Positions 53,918 through 62,744 of a stretch of 64,000 nucleotides of DNA are shown here, piece by piece. The DNA comes from Microbispora hainanensis (GTDB lineage: Bacteria; Actinomycetota; Actinomycetes; Streptosporangiales; Streptosporangiaceae). The stretch's first letter is position 1, and every line of letters begins with the position of its first letter. Below the pieces are notes generated by a model that was not told where the DNA came from, made no database searches, and worked only from the letters and a program-made list of their open reading frames with translations. The DNA lies in assembly GCF_006874475.1 (NCBI RefSeq), contig NZ_VIRM01000020.1, positions 1 through 64,000 of the forward strand, in the 5' to 3' direction. A program made the translations under genes and the position numbers.

Positions 53918-56638
53918 CTACCTGGAGTTGGGCCCGCCCGGAGTGGGCGCGTTGGACGTGACGAAGTCGTGGCAGAGGCTGTCGGCGTCGGTGCCGTCGG
54001 GCCAGCGGGCGTTGCTCCGGCCCGCGCCGGCGGCCGCGCCGGCCACGACGGCGATGCAGCCGCCCTTGCCCTGGTCGGCCTCCATGACGGCGAGTTCAGG
54101 GGTGGCGATGGTTCCGTTGCCGCTCGAACTGCTCTGCTGGGAGCCGTAGACGACGGCGTCGACGACCACGCCGCCTCGTTCGTCGAGGAGCGCGATGGAA
54201 CCGGCGCTGGTGGACAGGGCGCTCCCGAACCACTGGTCGGGCGCCGGCGTTCCCTGGTAGCCCGCCGTCGTCACCAGGGGGTTGACCACGGCCGTGCCGA
54301 TCGGGTGGGCCTTGAGCGGCTTGTCGAGCGTGAGACCGCCGCCCAGCGCCTGCACCGGCTCGCCGCTCGTGTGCGGGTGACGGGTCGGCGGCGAGAAGCC
54401 GATCCCGGTGCCGGGGTCGGACACGTCGACGCCCGACGCGTGGGCCAGCCGCAACGGCGCGGCCAGGTCGACGCCAGTGCCGTTCGCGCCGGTGGTGCCG
54501 ACGTTCGCGACCGTGACGGTCTCCTTGTTCTCGCCGGTGTCCACCGTCAGGGTGTCGCCGACGGTCATGTTGGCGTCGGCCGCGACCTTGATGTTGGTCG
54601 CGCCCTCGGCCGCGTCGGCCGACAGGGTCGTCTGTGTGGCCGCCTTGCCGACCGCGCTGACCGTGGCGAGCTCGTAGTCGTCGCCCGAACCGATGCCGAT
54701 CCTGTCGCCGACGGTGAAACCGGTCGCGTTCGTGACGGGCACGTTGGTCGAGTGGGCGGGGACCGTGATCCAGGGCCCGGTGGAGACGGGAACGAACAGA
54801 GTCGTCACCAGGCTGGCCGCCGTCCCGACCGACTGGATCGTGCGGGTCTCCCGCTCGTGCCCGGTGTCGATGTCGATCTGCTGGCCGGCCGCGAAGCCGG
54901 TCGTGCTCCTCACGTTGATCGTGGTGTCCTCGGCGTTCGCGGGGGCCGCCAGCCCGGAGCCGGCGAGGCCGAGCAGGTAGTAGGCGCCGCTCGCGAGCCG
55001 CGTCCCGGCAGGGATCTTGGCCAGTGTGGTGCCGGGTGAGCCGCTCGGGGTGGTGGTCAGGGTCCAGCCGGAGATGTCGATGTCGTTCGCGGAGGGGTTG
55101 TAGAGCTCCACGAACTGGTCGGTCGCGTTGGTGCTCGTACGGAACCGAACCTCATTGATCTTGATGGGGAGGACGTTGCGTACGGCTTGCGCGGTTTCCG
55201 TGGACTGGCGGCCCTTCACCGGGCCCGAGGGGTTCGTCCACTCGGCCCTGCCGGTCAGATAGCCGGCGCCGGTCCTGTCCGCGGAGGTGACCGTGAAGGT
55301 CGCGCTCACGGTCTCACCCGGTGCGACCGACGGGAACGTCGCCGACTTGTCGCGGGTGTCCTTGACCGAGGCGGTCCATCCCCCGGGGGCGGACAGGCTC
55401 AGCTTGACGCCCACCGCGGCCGAGCCCGTGGTGTTCGTGAACGTCTCGGTGACGTCCTGCGCGGAGCGCGGGGTGAACGTGGTGGCCCGCGACAGCGCCA
55501 GACGCGTCACGTCATACTTGGCGGCCACGATGTTGGCCTGCACCGCGTCCGTGGTGGCCTCCGACGGGTAACCCTTCGTCATCACTCCCTCGTAGAAGGT
55601 GCCCGACGAACCGTTGCCGTTGTCGCCGCCGGTGCCGAGGAGGACGGCGCCCTTCTTGCGCATGGGGTAGTAGCTGCTGTTGGTCAGCGAGCCGGGACGG
55701 ATCCCGCTGTAGAAGGTCGTCAGAGGGCCGTCCTGGGCGTTGCCGCCGCGCAGATCCCACTGGTTCCCGCCGCCGCCGTCGACGACCGCGGTGACGAATC
55801 GCCAGGAGTCGATGGTCGGATCCGCCGGGTTCTGCTTCGCGTTGTACCCGGAGAACAGGCCCGCCTCCATGTCGGCCATGATCCACGGGCCGGGGCCGCT
55901 GCCGCTGCCCCAGGCGGTGGCGGTGCCGAAATACGTGGTCTCCATGGTGCCGGTGCCCACGGCGCGGCTGTTCGTCGAGGAGTTGCCGTAGTCGAAGCAG
56001 CAGCCGCTGTCATAGTGGGTGCCGTCGATGACGTAGTAGATGCCCTCCGGCTCGTCGCCCTTCGCGAGGCCGGTGGCGTTGTTGTTGCGGTACCCCATGC
56101 CCGGCATGATGTACACGCCGTAGGCCTTGTGGCCGCCGATCGTGATCGGCGCCATGTCCGCGATCGCGAGGGTGTCGTAGCCGCCGACGGCCGGGCCCCG
56201 GAACGTGCCGGGCGGAGCCTGATAGAGGTCGTTGCCGGTGCCGGACTGGTCGTAGATCTTGGTGATCACGCAGACCACGTGGTCGCAGAACGCGTCCTGG
56301 GAGGCCGCGTCGGCGTATCCGCCGGAGTCCGGGGAGGGGTGGGCGGCGGAGCGGACGACGCCGATGTCCCTGGTCGCGTTGTCCGAGGTGCGCATGACCT
56401 GGTAGAGCGGGCCGTTGTAGGACGAGTACAGCGCGCGCGTTGTGCTGTGGGCGGCGACGCAGGGCGTGCCGCCGGCGGCGTAGATGTCACAAGGACCCTG
56501 TGGCCGGTCCGGGGCGGCGGGCGGCGCCGCCTGCGCCTGCGGCGTCACCGCGAGCGCGCCGCCGATCAGAGCCAGTGCGGTCGCCGTACGAGCGGCCAGG
56601 GTGCCGAGGCGTCCGCGTTCGATGGGGGGTCTGAACAT
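53918..56638 (-). CDS. Secreted GH54 alpha-L-arabinofuranosidase with NEW3-like and lamin-tail-like domains
   Basis: An extracellular enzyme of 906 residues with a 38-residue signal peptide ending PQAQAA. The catalytic domain (about 48-377) matches the fungal-type AbfB/GH54 fold: QGPCDIYAAGGTPCVAAHST, the Cys-Cys of DSGCCFDYGN, nucleophile Glu258 in WIMADMEAGLF and acid/base Asp339 in GTGGDNGNG. A NEW3-type beta-sandwich (GGWTASVKDTRDKSATFPSV) follows, then a lamin-tail-like domain (INEVRFRTSTNATDQFVELY) interrupted by Thr/Val-rich repeats. It lacks the AbfB-type CBM42 of fungal enzymes. GGAGGAG precedes the ATG; a perfect LacI-type operator lies upstream. It releases arabinose from arabinoxylan or arabinan. 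Confidence 0.92.
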   Translation of the reverse strand: MFRPPIERGRLGTLAARTATALALIGGALAVTPQAQAAPPAAPDRPQGPCDIYAAGGTPCVAAHSTTRALYSSYNGPLYQVMRTSDNATRDIGVVRSAAHPSPDSGGYADAASQDAFCDHVVCVITKIYDQSGTGNDLYQAPPGTFRGPAVGGYDTLAIADMAPITIGGHKAYGVYIMPGMGYRNNNATGLAKGDEPEGIYYVIDGTHYDSGCCFDYGNSSTNSRAVGTGTMETTYFGTATAWGSGSGPGPWIMADMEAGLFSGYNAKQNPADPTIDSWRFVTAVVDGGGGNQWDLRGGNAQDGPLTTFYSGIRPGSLTNSSYYPMRKKGAVLLGTGGDNGNGSSGTFYEGVMTKGYPSEATTDAVQANIVAAKYDVTRLALSRATTFTPRSAQDVTETFTNTTGSAAVGVKLSLSAPGGWTASVKDTRDKSATFPSVAPGETVSATFTVTSADRTGAGYLTGRAEWTNPSGPVKGRQSTETAQAVRNVLPIKINEVRFRTSTNATDQFVELYNPSANDIDISGWTLTTTPSGSPGTTLAKIPAGTRLASGAYYLLGLAGSGLAAPANAEDTTINVRSTTGFAAGQQIDIDTGHERETRTIQSVGTAASLVTTLFVPVSTGPWITVPAHSTNVPVTNATGFTVGDRIGIGSGDDYELATVSAVGKAATQTTLSADAAEGATNIKVAADANMTVGDTLTVDTGENKETVTVANVGTTGANGTGVDLAAPLRLAHASGVDVSDPGTGIGFSPPTRHPHTSGEPVQALGGGLTLDKPLKAHPIGTAVVNPLVTTAGYQGTPAPDQWFGSALSTSAGSIALLDERGGVVVDAVVYGSQQSSSSGNGTIATPELAVMEADQGKGGCIAVVAGAAAGAGRSNARWPDGTDADSLCHDFVTSNAPTPGGPNSR

Positions 56639-56799
56639 GTCGGATCAACTCCTCCATGCGTCGTGCTCGACTGAGCCGACGTGCGGGGGCGTGGCCTGCC
56701 GAGGTTCGGTTAGGCGACCGCGGACACCGTCACGCGGGCATGGGCGATCCCGCGCCGGACGTCTCGGTCGGCACTTGGCAGGGTGCCCGCTGACCGCGC

Positions 56800-56817
56800 T
56801 TTGTTAGCGCTAACAAA
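56800..56817. promoter_or_regulatory. LacI-type operator upstream of the GH54 gene
   Basis: TTTGTTAGCGCTAACAAA, an 18-bp perfect palindrome whose 14-bp core is identical to the site before the SGNH esterase gene. It lies 162 bases upstream of the ATG. The rest of the 56639-57058 gap holds only this promoter region and the 11-bp repeats. Confidence 0.8.
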
Positions 56818-57002
56818 AACGATCGCGTCAACGGGTTCGTGGATGGAGAGGGAGTCGGGAGCGGGGTTGATCTTGATCAACTGCCCACACTATGGCATCG
56901 GCCGCAGGTAACGTCAAGGTTACATACGCAATATCGGACCGGTCCTTTCCGGCCGGCCCGGTGCTCGGCCTGCGACGTCCGGGGGCCGTCATGCGTGCCG
57001 TC

Positions 57003-57034
57003 GTGATCCCGGCGTGATCCCGGCGTGATGCCGG
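57003..57034. repeat. 11-bp tandem repeat, about three units
   Basis: GTGATCCCGGC twice and GTGATGCCGG once, just behind the stop codon of the haloacid dehalogenase gene. Confidence 0.75.
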
Positions 57035-57058
57035 AGCGCCCGCCCGTGGAGCTCGCCG

Positions 57059-57775
57059 TCAGCGCCGGAACCGGATGAGCTGATCGGCCAGGCCGGGCAG
57101 GTCCGGCGCGACCAGGTCCGGCCTCGGCAGGGACTCGACGGGCAGCGGGGCGTTCCCCGGCCGGGTGATCAGACCGGCGGTGTAGCCGCAGCTCTGCGCG
57201 CCCATCGTGTCCCACAGGTGCGCGGCGACCAGGAAGCACGAGGCCGGGGGGACCCGGAGAGACTGCGTGACCAGGTGATAGACCCGGGGCGCCGGTTTGT
57301 AGGCGCGGACCGTGTCGACGCTGAACTGCCGCTCGAAGAAGTGCGCCAGACCGGCATGCTCCAGCGGGCTCCGGCCACCGGGGCCGAGAGGCGAGTTCGT
57401 GAGCGTCACCAGGCGAAATCCGGCGTCCGCGAGCCGGGTCAGGCCGGCTTCCACGTCGGGATGGGGTGGCATGGTCAGCATGCCTTGGCTGATCTGTTCG
57501 ATGTCGGCGTCGGTGACCGTCACCCCGTGGATGTCGCCGAGCATTCTGAGCAGCCCCTGCCCCAGGGTGAAGAACTGCTCGTAGAGGCCCGCCGCGGTGA
57601 TGGCCATCGAATACAGGAAAAGATGGCCGAGCCATTCGCGCATCACCCGGGCGTCCCCGAAGACGCGCTGGAAAAGCGGGTTCATCGACTCGAAGTCGAT
57701 CAGCGTCTCGTTGACGTCGAACACCAGGATCGACGGCTCGCCGGCGGCGATCGCGGGCGCGGCGTCGTCGTTCAT
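57059..57775 (-). CDS. Type II haloacid dehalogenase
   Basis: HAD-superfamily hydrolase of 238 residues, (S)-2-haloacid dehalogenase class. Nucleophile Asp20 in LVFDVNETLID, the Ser/Asn of LVTLTNSPLG, Lys in YKPAPRVYH, and the acidic loop AAHLWDTMGA. These are the residues used for hydrolytic dehalogenation, although many such proteins act on other substrates. The ATG follows AAGGGGG; the open frame extends 19 codons upstream without a better start. Confidence 0.92.
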   Translation of the reverse strand: MNDDAAPAIAAGEPSILVFDVNETLIDFESMNPLFQRVFGDARVMREWLGHLFLYSMAITAAGLYEQFFTLGQGLLRMLGDIHGVTVTDADIEQISQGMLTMPPHPDVEAGLTRLADAGFRLVTLTNSPLGPGGRSPLEHAGLAHFFERQFSVDTVRAYKPAPRVYHLVTQSLRVPPASCFLVAAHLWDTMGAQSCGYTAGLITRPGNAPLPVESLPRPDLVAPDLPGLADQLIRFRR

Positions 57776-57982
57776 CGGTGCGGCCCCCTTCCGCGCGGGC
57801 CCCACCATTATGGTGCGTGCACGCAGTGTCACCGCAGGTCGGCCCCGCTCTCCGCGCGTACCGGCTCCGCCACGGAGCCGGCCGCCCCCGGCCGCCGGCG
57901 GCTGCGGATATGACGGGTGTCATGGTCAGGACGCGACGTGCGGCACTTATCGCCACATCGGCCGATCCGTAGCGTGAAGGTC

Positions 57983-58342
57983 ATGACGAACACGACATCA
58001 TCGCAGCGTACGGACTGGCACGTCTCCCTCATCGGCGGCCTGAAGCGCCGGGGCCCGGGGCGGATGCCCGCGGACACGGTCGTCCTCACTCCCATCGGGG
58101 GAGCCGACCTCGACCTGCGCGACGCCCGGATCGAGGCGATCACCTCGGTGACGAAGATCTCGATCGCGGGCGGGGTGCGGCTGCGGGTGCCCGCCGACGT
58201 GACAGTGGAGGTCGAGAGCTTCAGCCTGTTCGGCGGCCGTAAGGTGGAGCCGGGCACACAGGACACGCCGGACGCCTCCTGCCGTGTCGTCCGCGTCCGC
58301 AACTACAGCGTCTTCGGCGGCGTCGACGTCACCCGCGGCTGA
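57983..58342 (+). CDS. LiaF C-terminal-like (DUF1707-associated) small protein
   Basis: A protein of 119 residues with the beta-helix pattern of LiaF/VraT-like domains: SLIGGLKRRGPGRMPADTVV, SVTKISIAGGVRLRVPADV and VRNYSVFGGVDVTRG (repeated phi-x-GG turns). In many actinobacteria it is fused behind a DUF1707 DNA-binding-like domain, absent here. It probably resides in the cytoplasm or at the membrane face; role unknown. GAAGG precedes the ATG. Confidence 0.75.
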   Translation: MTNTTSSQRTDWHVSLIGGLKRRGPGRMPADTVVLTPIGGADLDLRDARIEAITSVTKISIAGGVRLRVPADVTVEVESFSLFGGRKVEPGTQDTPDASCRVVRVRNYSVFGGVDVTRG

Positions 58343-58385
58343 GCCTGGTCGGAGGTGGCCGGGGGCGGCCGGAGGCGTCGCGGGC

Positions 58386-59288
58386 TCAGGCGGGGCCGCC
58401 GTCCGCCAGGATGCGGTCCAGGGTGCGCCGGCCCATCCGGCTCATGGCCGGGTTGGTCTCCAGGTAGTACCAGACGAGTCCCATCGCCTGGGCGAAGGCC
58501 CACGCCTTGCCCCGCTCCCACTCGAGGTCGTCGCACCCCAGGCCGAGACGGAGCACCTGGCGCGGCGCGGCCTCCAGCAGATGCCAGGCGCTCACGAGAT
58601 CGAGGGCGGGGTCGGCCGGCCCGAACCCGCCGCCGTCGAGAATCCCGGCGAGCCGGCCGGCGGACACGAGCACGTTGCCGGGGATGAGATCACTGTGATT
58701 CATCACGTCGGCCGCTTCGCGCGGCAGGCTGCGAAACGCGTCCCACATGCGGCGCAGCCGGGGAACGTCCAGCAGTCCTTCACTGCGCTCGAAGCAGGTC
58801 TCCATCCACGCGTCGTGGGCCGTAAGGTCGCCTCCCCGGCCCGTGCCGGAGAACGTACGGCCGCGCGTGCCGGCCGCGCGCAGGTCGGTGATGAGATCGG
58901 CGAGGTCGTGGGCGAACGCGATCGACTCGCCCGGGTCCTCGTCGGTCGCCACGGTGCCGGGCAGCCACGTCTGCACCGACCACGGAAGCGGATATCCCGC
59001 ACCGGGCTCGCCGAGCGCGACCGGCTCGGGGGTGGGGAAGCGGGTGGCGGCCGCCAGTTCGCGGGCCGCCTCCGCTTCGGACTCCAGCCACCGCCGCGTG
59101 ACGTCGACCGGCCGCGGCTGCAGGGGGAAGCGGGCCGTGAGGCGGTCGCCGACACGGAAGATGGCGTTGACCGTCCCGTGAGAGGCGACGCCCGTGACGG
59201 GCAGGCCGCGCCACTGCGGGAACTGCTCGTCCACCAAGGCGCGCACGGTCTGCGGTGACACCGTCAGCTGGTCGGCATGCATCTTCAC
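58386..59288 (-). CDS. Aminoglycoside phosphotransferase-family (APH) kinase-like protein
   Basis: Kinase-fold protein of 300 residues. Catalytic loop MNHSDLIPGNVLVSAGRLAG and metal-loop equivalent ILDGGGFGPADPALDLVSAW. In the standard family the metal Asp sits in D-F/W-G/E; here it is followed by GGG, so the phosphotransfer centre is slightly unusual. Substrate unknown: antibiotic, choline-like or sugar kinase are all possible. The GTG start used lacks a ribosome binding site; an ATG two codons later is possible. Confidence 0.88.
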   Translation of the reverse strand: MKMHADQLTVSPQTVRALVDEQFPQWRGLPVTGVASHGTVNAIFRVGDRLTARFPLQPRPVDVTRRWLESEAEAARELAAATRFPTPEPVALGEPGAGYPLPWSVQTWLPGTVATDEDPGESIAFAHDLADLITDLRAAGTRGRTFSGTGRGGDLTAHDAWMETCFERSEGLLDVPRLRRMWDAFRSLPREAADVMNHSDLIPGNVLVSAGRLAGILDGGGFGPADPALDLVSAWHLLEAAPRQVLRLGLGCDDLEWERGKAWAFAQAMGLVWYYLETNPAMSRMGRRTLDRILADGGPA

Positions 59289-59611
59289 GCCGGTGAGGGT
59301 TCCGCTTTCCGGTCGTCTCCCGCAACCGGTTTTTCGGCATCCCGAGACGGCTTCAGGAAATCATGGAGAACGATTCTCCGGTTGCCGGCCGCCCGTTTTT
59401 CCGGCCGATTCATTTCGTTGTTGCATCGCGTGGAAAAGCTGATCCGATTTCGGTGCGCGGCCTCGGCGCCCTCTCTGCTCACGTCCGCGACGCCGGTCCG
59501 GCCGTGCGCCGAGAACCTTTTTGTCGTCTGTTCACTGTCGAAATGACTCTTACTACCGTGTCCTCCCGGCAGGGCGCCCGCGCCCTTCGTGGAAAAGGAG
59601 GACCCTTACCG
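59289..59611 (+). other. 323-bp intergenic region before the GH43-like gene
   Basis: More AT-rich than its surroundings, with an AAAAGGAGGA ribosome binding site at its end. No LacI-type palindrome of either class in this window was found here, so the downstream CAZyme seems to be under different control. Confidence 0.5.
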
Positions 59612-60964
59612 ATGACTGGTGCCGATAACGGATTTCAGGTGGGCCGGCGGTCCGTGCTGGCCGGTGTCGCAGGCCTGTTGGGAGCGGCGGCGCTGCCCCC
59701 GGCCGCCGCGCACGCGGACCCGAAGGAGCTGCCGCACGGGGGCGGGCCGAAGGGGCGTTACCCGTCCAATTGGCCCGAGCTCACGCCGTACGGCCTGGCG
59801 GACACGCGGACGGACCTGTGGCCGCGTGACGACAACTCCTTCATCCTCCCGCTGGAGCCGCGCCCCCGCGACGAGGAGCTCGGCCGGGTCTGGATGCGGG
59901 ACACCTACGTCAACTGCTTCGACGTCGGCGGTCGTCCGGTCTACGTCGCCACCGGCACCACGCGGGTGCCCGGGCTGGCGGCGGCGGGCCCGTGGAACGA
60001 CGGCATCTTCGTGTGGACGGCCACGTCGCTGCACGGGCCGTGGAAGCTGGCCGACACCACGGGCATCCGGCCGGACGCCGAGAAGGGCAAGGTGTGGTCG
60101 CCCGAGTTCGCAGGCGAGAACCGGCCCGGGCGCACGGTCGTCGCTCCCTGGCAGGAGTACTGGTATGACGACCAGTTCGGCAAGCGCGGCAACGTGTGGG
60201 CGCCCGAGGTGCACTACTTCCGCGGCACGTGGTACATCGTCGCGTGCATGGGCGACCACTCACAGAAGGTCGGGTCGTTCATGCTCGTGAGCGAGGGCGG
60301 GGTTGAGGGTCCCTACCGGCTCGTCCAGGGCAACCACGACAAGCCCTTCGGCGACTCCTTCATCGGCGGGCCGGCCTTCATCAAGCCCGGCGCCTACCAC
60401 CACATCGACGGCGGCCTGTTCAGCGAGGGCGACGAGGCGTGGCTCGTGCTGCACAACAACCTGTACGCGAAGTTCCGGGATGACATGGAGGACATCATCC
60501 CCACGACGAACCTGCCGCGGTTCCAGCAGACGCCCTACGCGCCCGAGCCCTATCTCGAAGGCGCGTACGTGTTCAAGTACGACGGCAAGTACTACCTCGT
60601 CCACGCCGCGTGGGACCGGTCGTCGGCCGGCCCCGACGGCGGCACGCGCTACGCCTACGACACGGCGGCCGCGGGCCGCGTGCAGTACCAGTACGACGCG
60701 ATCGTCGCCGTCGCCGACAGGTTCGAGGGGCCCTACTCCAAGCGGTGGACCCTGGGGGTCGGCGCCGGCCACAACAACATCTTCGCGGACCGCAGCGGCC
60801 AGTTGTGGGCGACGTTCTTCCGCAACCCCAACGCCGGCTACTGGGCCGACCCGTCGCGCATCGGCCAGGCCGCCGTGCCCGGCGTCGTACGGCTGGAGTG
60901 GACCGGCCCCGAGGGCGACCGCCTGTACGTCGCCCGCCGGAACCCCGGGCACAGCAAGGATTGA
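59612..60964 (+). CDS. Tat-exported GH43-like five-bladed beta-propeller glycosidase
   Basis: An exported protein of 450 residues. The N-terminus has a twin-arginine signal (VGRRSVLAGVAGLLGAAALP, cleavage near AAAHA). The rest looks like a GH43/GH117-type propeller: WMRDTYVNCFDVGGRPVYVA, VWSPEFAGENRPGR, NVWAPEVHYFRGTWYIVACM (Glu of an APE motif), EPYLEGAYVFKYDGKYYLVH (typical E-G blade) and GAGHNNIFADRSGQLW. The target glycan is not known. AAGGAGG stands at 11-17 bases from the ATG. Confidence 0.85.
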   Translation: MTGADNGFQVGRRSVLAGVAGLLGAAALPPAAAHADPKELPHGGGPKGRYPSNWPELTPYGLADTRTDLWPRDDNSFILPLEPRPRDEELGRVWMRDTYVNCFDVGGRPVYVATGTTRVPGLAAAGPWNDGIFVWTATSLHGPWKLADTTGIRPDAEKGKVWSPEFAGENRPGRTVVAPWQEYWYDDQFGKRGNVWAPEVHYFRGTWYIVACMGDHSQKVGSFMLVSEGGVEGPYRLVQGNHDKPFGDSFIGGPAFIKPGAYHHIDGGLFSEGDEAWLVLHNNLYAKFRDDMEDIIPTTNLPRFQQTPYAPEPYLEGAYVFKYDGKYYLVHAAWDRSSAGPDGGTRYAYDTAAAGRVQYQYDAIVAVADRFEGPYSKRWTLGVGAGHNNIFADRSGQLWATFFRNPNAGYWADPSRIGQAAVPGVVRLEWTGPEGDRLYVARRNPGHSKD

Positions 60965-61032
60965 CACCCCCGCCGCGGACCCGCGCCCGCTGATGGGCGT
61001 GGTGACCGCACGCTGGCGGCTCCGCCGGGGGG

Positions 61033-61617
61033 TCACTCCACGGCTTCGGCCGGGACCCGCGCCGTCGTTGCCGGGCGGTAGCGGATGTTCACCACCGACG
61101 CGGGGTCGACCGGGCCGAGCCGGTGGAGGCGGATCGGCTCACCTCCGGGGTTGTCGTACAGCCGGATGCCCTCGCCGAGCAGGACCGGCGCGATGTGCAG
61201 GTCGATCTCGTCGATCAGACCCAGTTCGAGAAGACGCCGCCCGATGGTGGGGGAGAAGACTTCGAGGTTCTTGCCGCCGGCCGCCTCCAGTCCGATCCGC
61301 ACCGCCTCCGCCGGGTCGCAGCTCAGGAACGTGACGCCGGCGGCGGGCGTCGCGTCCTCGGGATGGTGGGTGAGCACGAACAACGGACCCTCCCAGAGGC
61401 CGCCGTACGGGCGGTGGCCTCCGGCGGAGTCCCAGCCGTCCCGGCCGCCCAGTATCGCGCCCGTGGTCCGGACGTACTCGTCTATCAGCCCCGGACGGGC
61501 CGAGATCCCGCTCATCCAGCCCATCTCGTGGCCCGGCCCCGCCACGAAACCGTCGAGCGACATGGTGAAGTGCCAGAGGACCTTCCCGGTCGCGGTCTGC
61601 GGCTCGATGTCGCTCAT
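61033..61617 (-). CDS. Dihydrofolate reductase-family (RibD C-terminal) protein
   Basis: A reductase of 194 residues: KVLWHFTMSLDGFVAGPGHE, ILGGRDGWDSAGG, PLFVLTHHPED, GKNLEVFSPTIGRRLLELGL and DEIDLHIAPVLLGEGIRLYD, all typical of the YyaP/RibD_C group. These bind NADPH but are generally not true DHFRs. GGGGAGG lies 6-10 bases before the ATG. Two TTGCA dyads in the promoter suggest control by an unidentified repressor. Confidence 0.9.
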   Translation of the reverse strand: MSDIEPQTATGKVLWHFTMSLDGFVAGPGHEMGWMSGISARPGLIDEYVRTTGAILGGRDGWDSAGGHRPYGGLWEGPLFVLTHHPEDATPAAGVTFLSCDPAEAVRIGLEAAGGKNLEVFSPTIGRRLLELGLIDEIDLHIAPVLLGEGIRLYDNPGGEPIRLHRLGPVDPASVVNIRYRPATTARVPAEAVE

Positions 61618-61635
61618 TCATCGCCTCCCCATTCG

Positions 61636-61691
61636 GGTTGCATTTTGCAACCAGTGGGGCCACGCTAGGTCCTCCGATTGCAAATCGCAAC
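61636..61691. promoter_or_regulatory. Two GTTGCA-type dyads upstream of the RibD/DHFR-like gene
   Basis: GGTTGCATTTTGCAACC (61636-61652) is a perfect 7-3-7 dyad; a second site reads GTTGCGATTTGCAATC on the minus strand (61676-61691). The centres are about 40 bases apart, nearly four helical turns, as in cooperative operators. Confidence 0.7.
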
Positions 61692-61843
61692 TGGTTCCGT
61701 GATGACGGACACGCGCTCCACCCGGATGGAGCCGCAGAGTCGTCCCACCGCCCCGTCGCCGACGAGATCGCCGGGCAGGAGGACACGGGGGTATGTCGCT
61801 CCGGAGTAGCCGTCGGCGGAAAGACGGCTCGGGAGCCGGCCTG

Positions 61844-62515
61844 TCACCGTGACCGGAGACGGCGGCGTGACAGGAGCCCGGCGCAGGCGGCGAGGGTGAT
61901 CACAAGGCCGGCGAGCACGTACATCCGCCCGTCCGGCCCGGCCTCGCCGCCGCCTCCGGTCGCAGCCCCGCCTACCGGGGTCGTGTCCACGTCCTGCGCC
62001 GCCCCCGCATCCCGCTCAAGGTCGTCGTCGCCCGATTCGCCGGCCGTGTCTCCCGCTGTGTCTCCCGCTGTGTCTTCGGCCGGGTCTCCGGCCGTCACGG
62101 TGACCGTGACGGTGCGGGTCGGCTTCGGGCTGGCGACGGCGCCGTCCGGAGAGGGGGTGGGACTCGACTGACCCTCCTGAGTCACGGTCAGGGGATAGGT
62201 GGTCAGGGTCCCGGCGTTCCGCACCTCGCACTTGATGAGCGGCGCGGTGGGCGAGGGCCCGATGTTGACGGCGGCCGGCCGCACCCGTGCCGTGCCCGCC
62301 GTGGGCGAGGTCGTCTTCAACGTGATTCCAGCCTGCGGCAGCGGAACGACCTGCCCGGCGGCGACGGTCACCGGCTCGCTCACACCGGTGGCGGAGGTCA
62401 GATTCTCGATGCCGGTGAGGGCCGCGTAGGCGTACACCTTGACGTCGGCCAGGCCCTCGGTGGGCGCCCGCAGCTCGCTGCCCGTGACGTACGTTCCGCG
62501 CCAGCCGATCGACAT
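61844..62515 (-). CDS. Surface-anchored protein C-terminal part, probably N-truncated
   Basis: 223 residues starting at an internal-looking Met (MSIGWRGTYVTGSELRAPTE) with no signal peptide. A beta-rich domain (GQVVPLPQAGITLKTTSPTA) leads to a Pro/Ser/Thr stalk, an acidic stretch AGDTAGDTAGDTAGES encoded by a 12-bp repeat near 62040-62076, and a C-terminal membrane anchor MYVLAGLVITLAACAGLLSR plus Arg tail. The topology needs an N-terminal signal, yet the sequence upstream is not protein-like. It is therefore likely a remnant of a larger exported protein. Family not recognised. Confidence 0.55.
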   Translation of the reverse strand: MSIGWRGTYVTGSELRAPTEGLADVKVYAYAALTGIENLTSATGVSEPVTVAAGQVVPLPQAGITLKTTSPTAGTARVRPAAVNIGPSPTAPLIKCEVRNAGTLTTYPLTVTQEGQSSPTPSPDGAVASPKPTRTVTVTVTAGDPAEDTAGDTAGDTAGESGDDDLERDAGAAQDVDTTPVGGAATGGGGEAGPDGRMYVLAGLVITLAACAGLLSRRRLRSR

Positions 62516-62744
62516 CTGCCGCCCCGCGGTGGGGTCGTCCGGGCCGGGCGACCCGTGAGCGCGCTTTTCTGAACGGCGGGCAAGCGGCGGGGTTCCGATC
62601 CGCTGCCGCCAGGCGTCCGGCCCGCATACGGCCATTTCTCGGCCGCATATGGCTGGACGGCGTTTCAGCCGTGTTAGCGCGGCGGTCATTCCGGCTGTCG
62701 ACCATTCCCGGTGGACGTTCGCCTCGCCGCCACCGGGGAGCATC

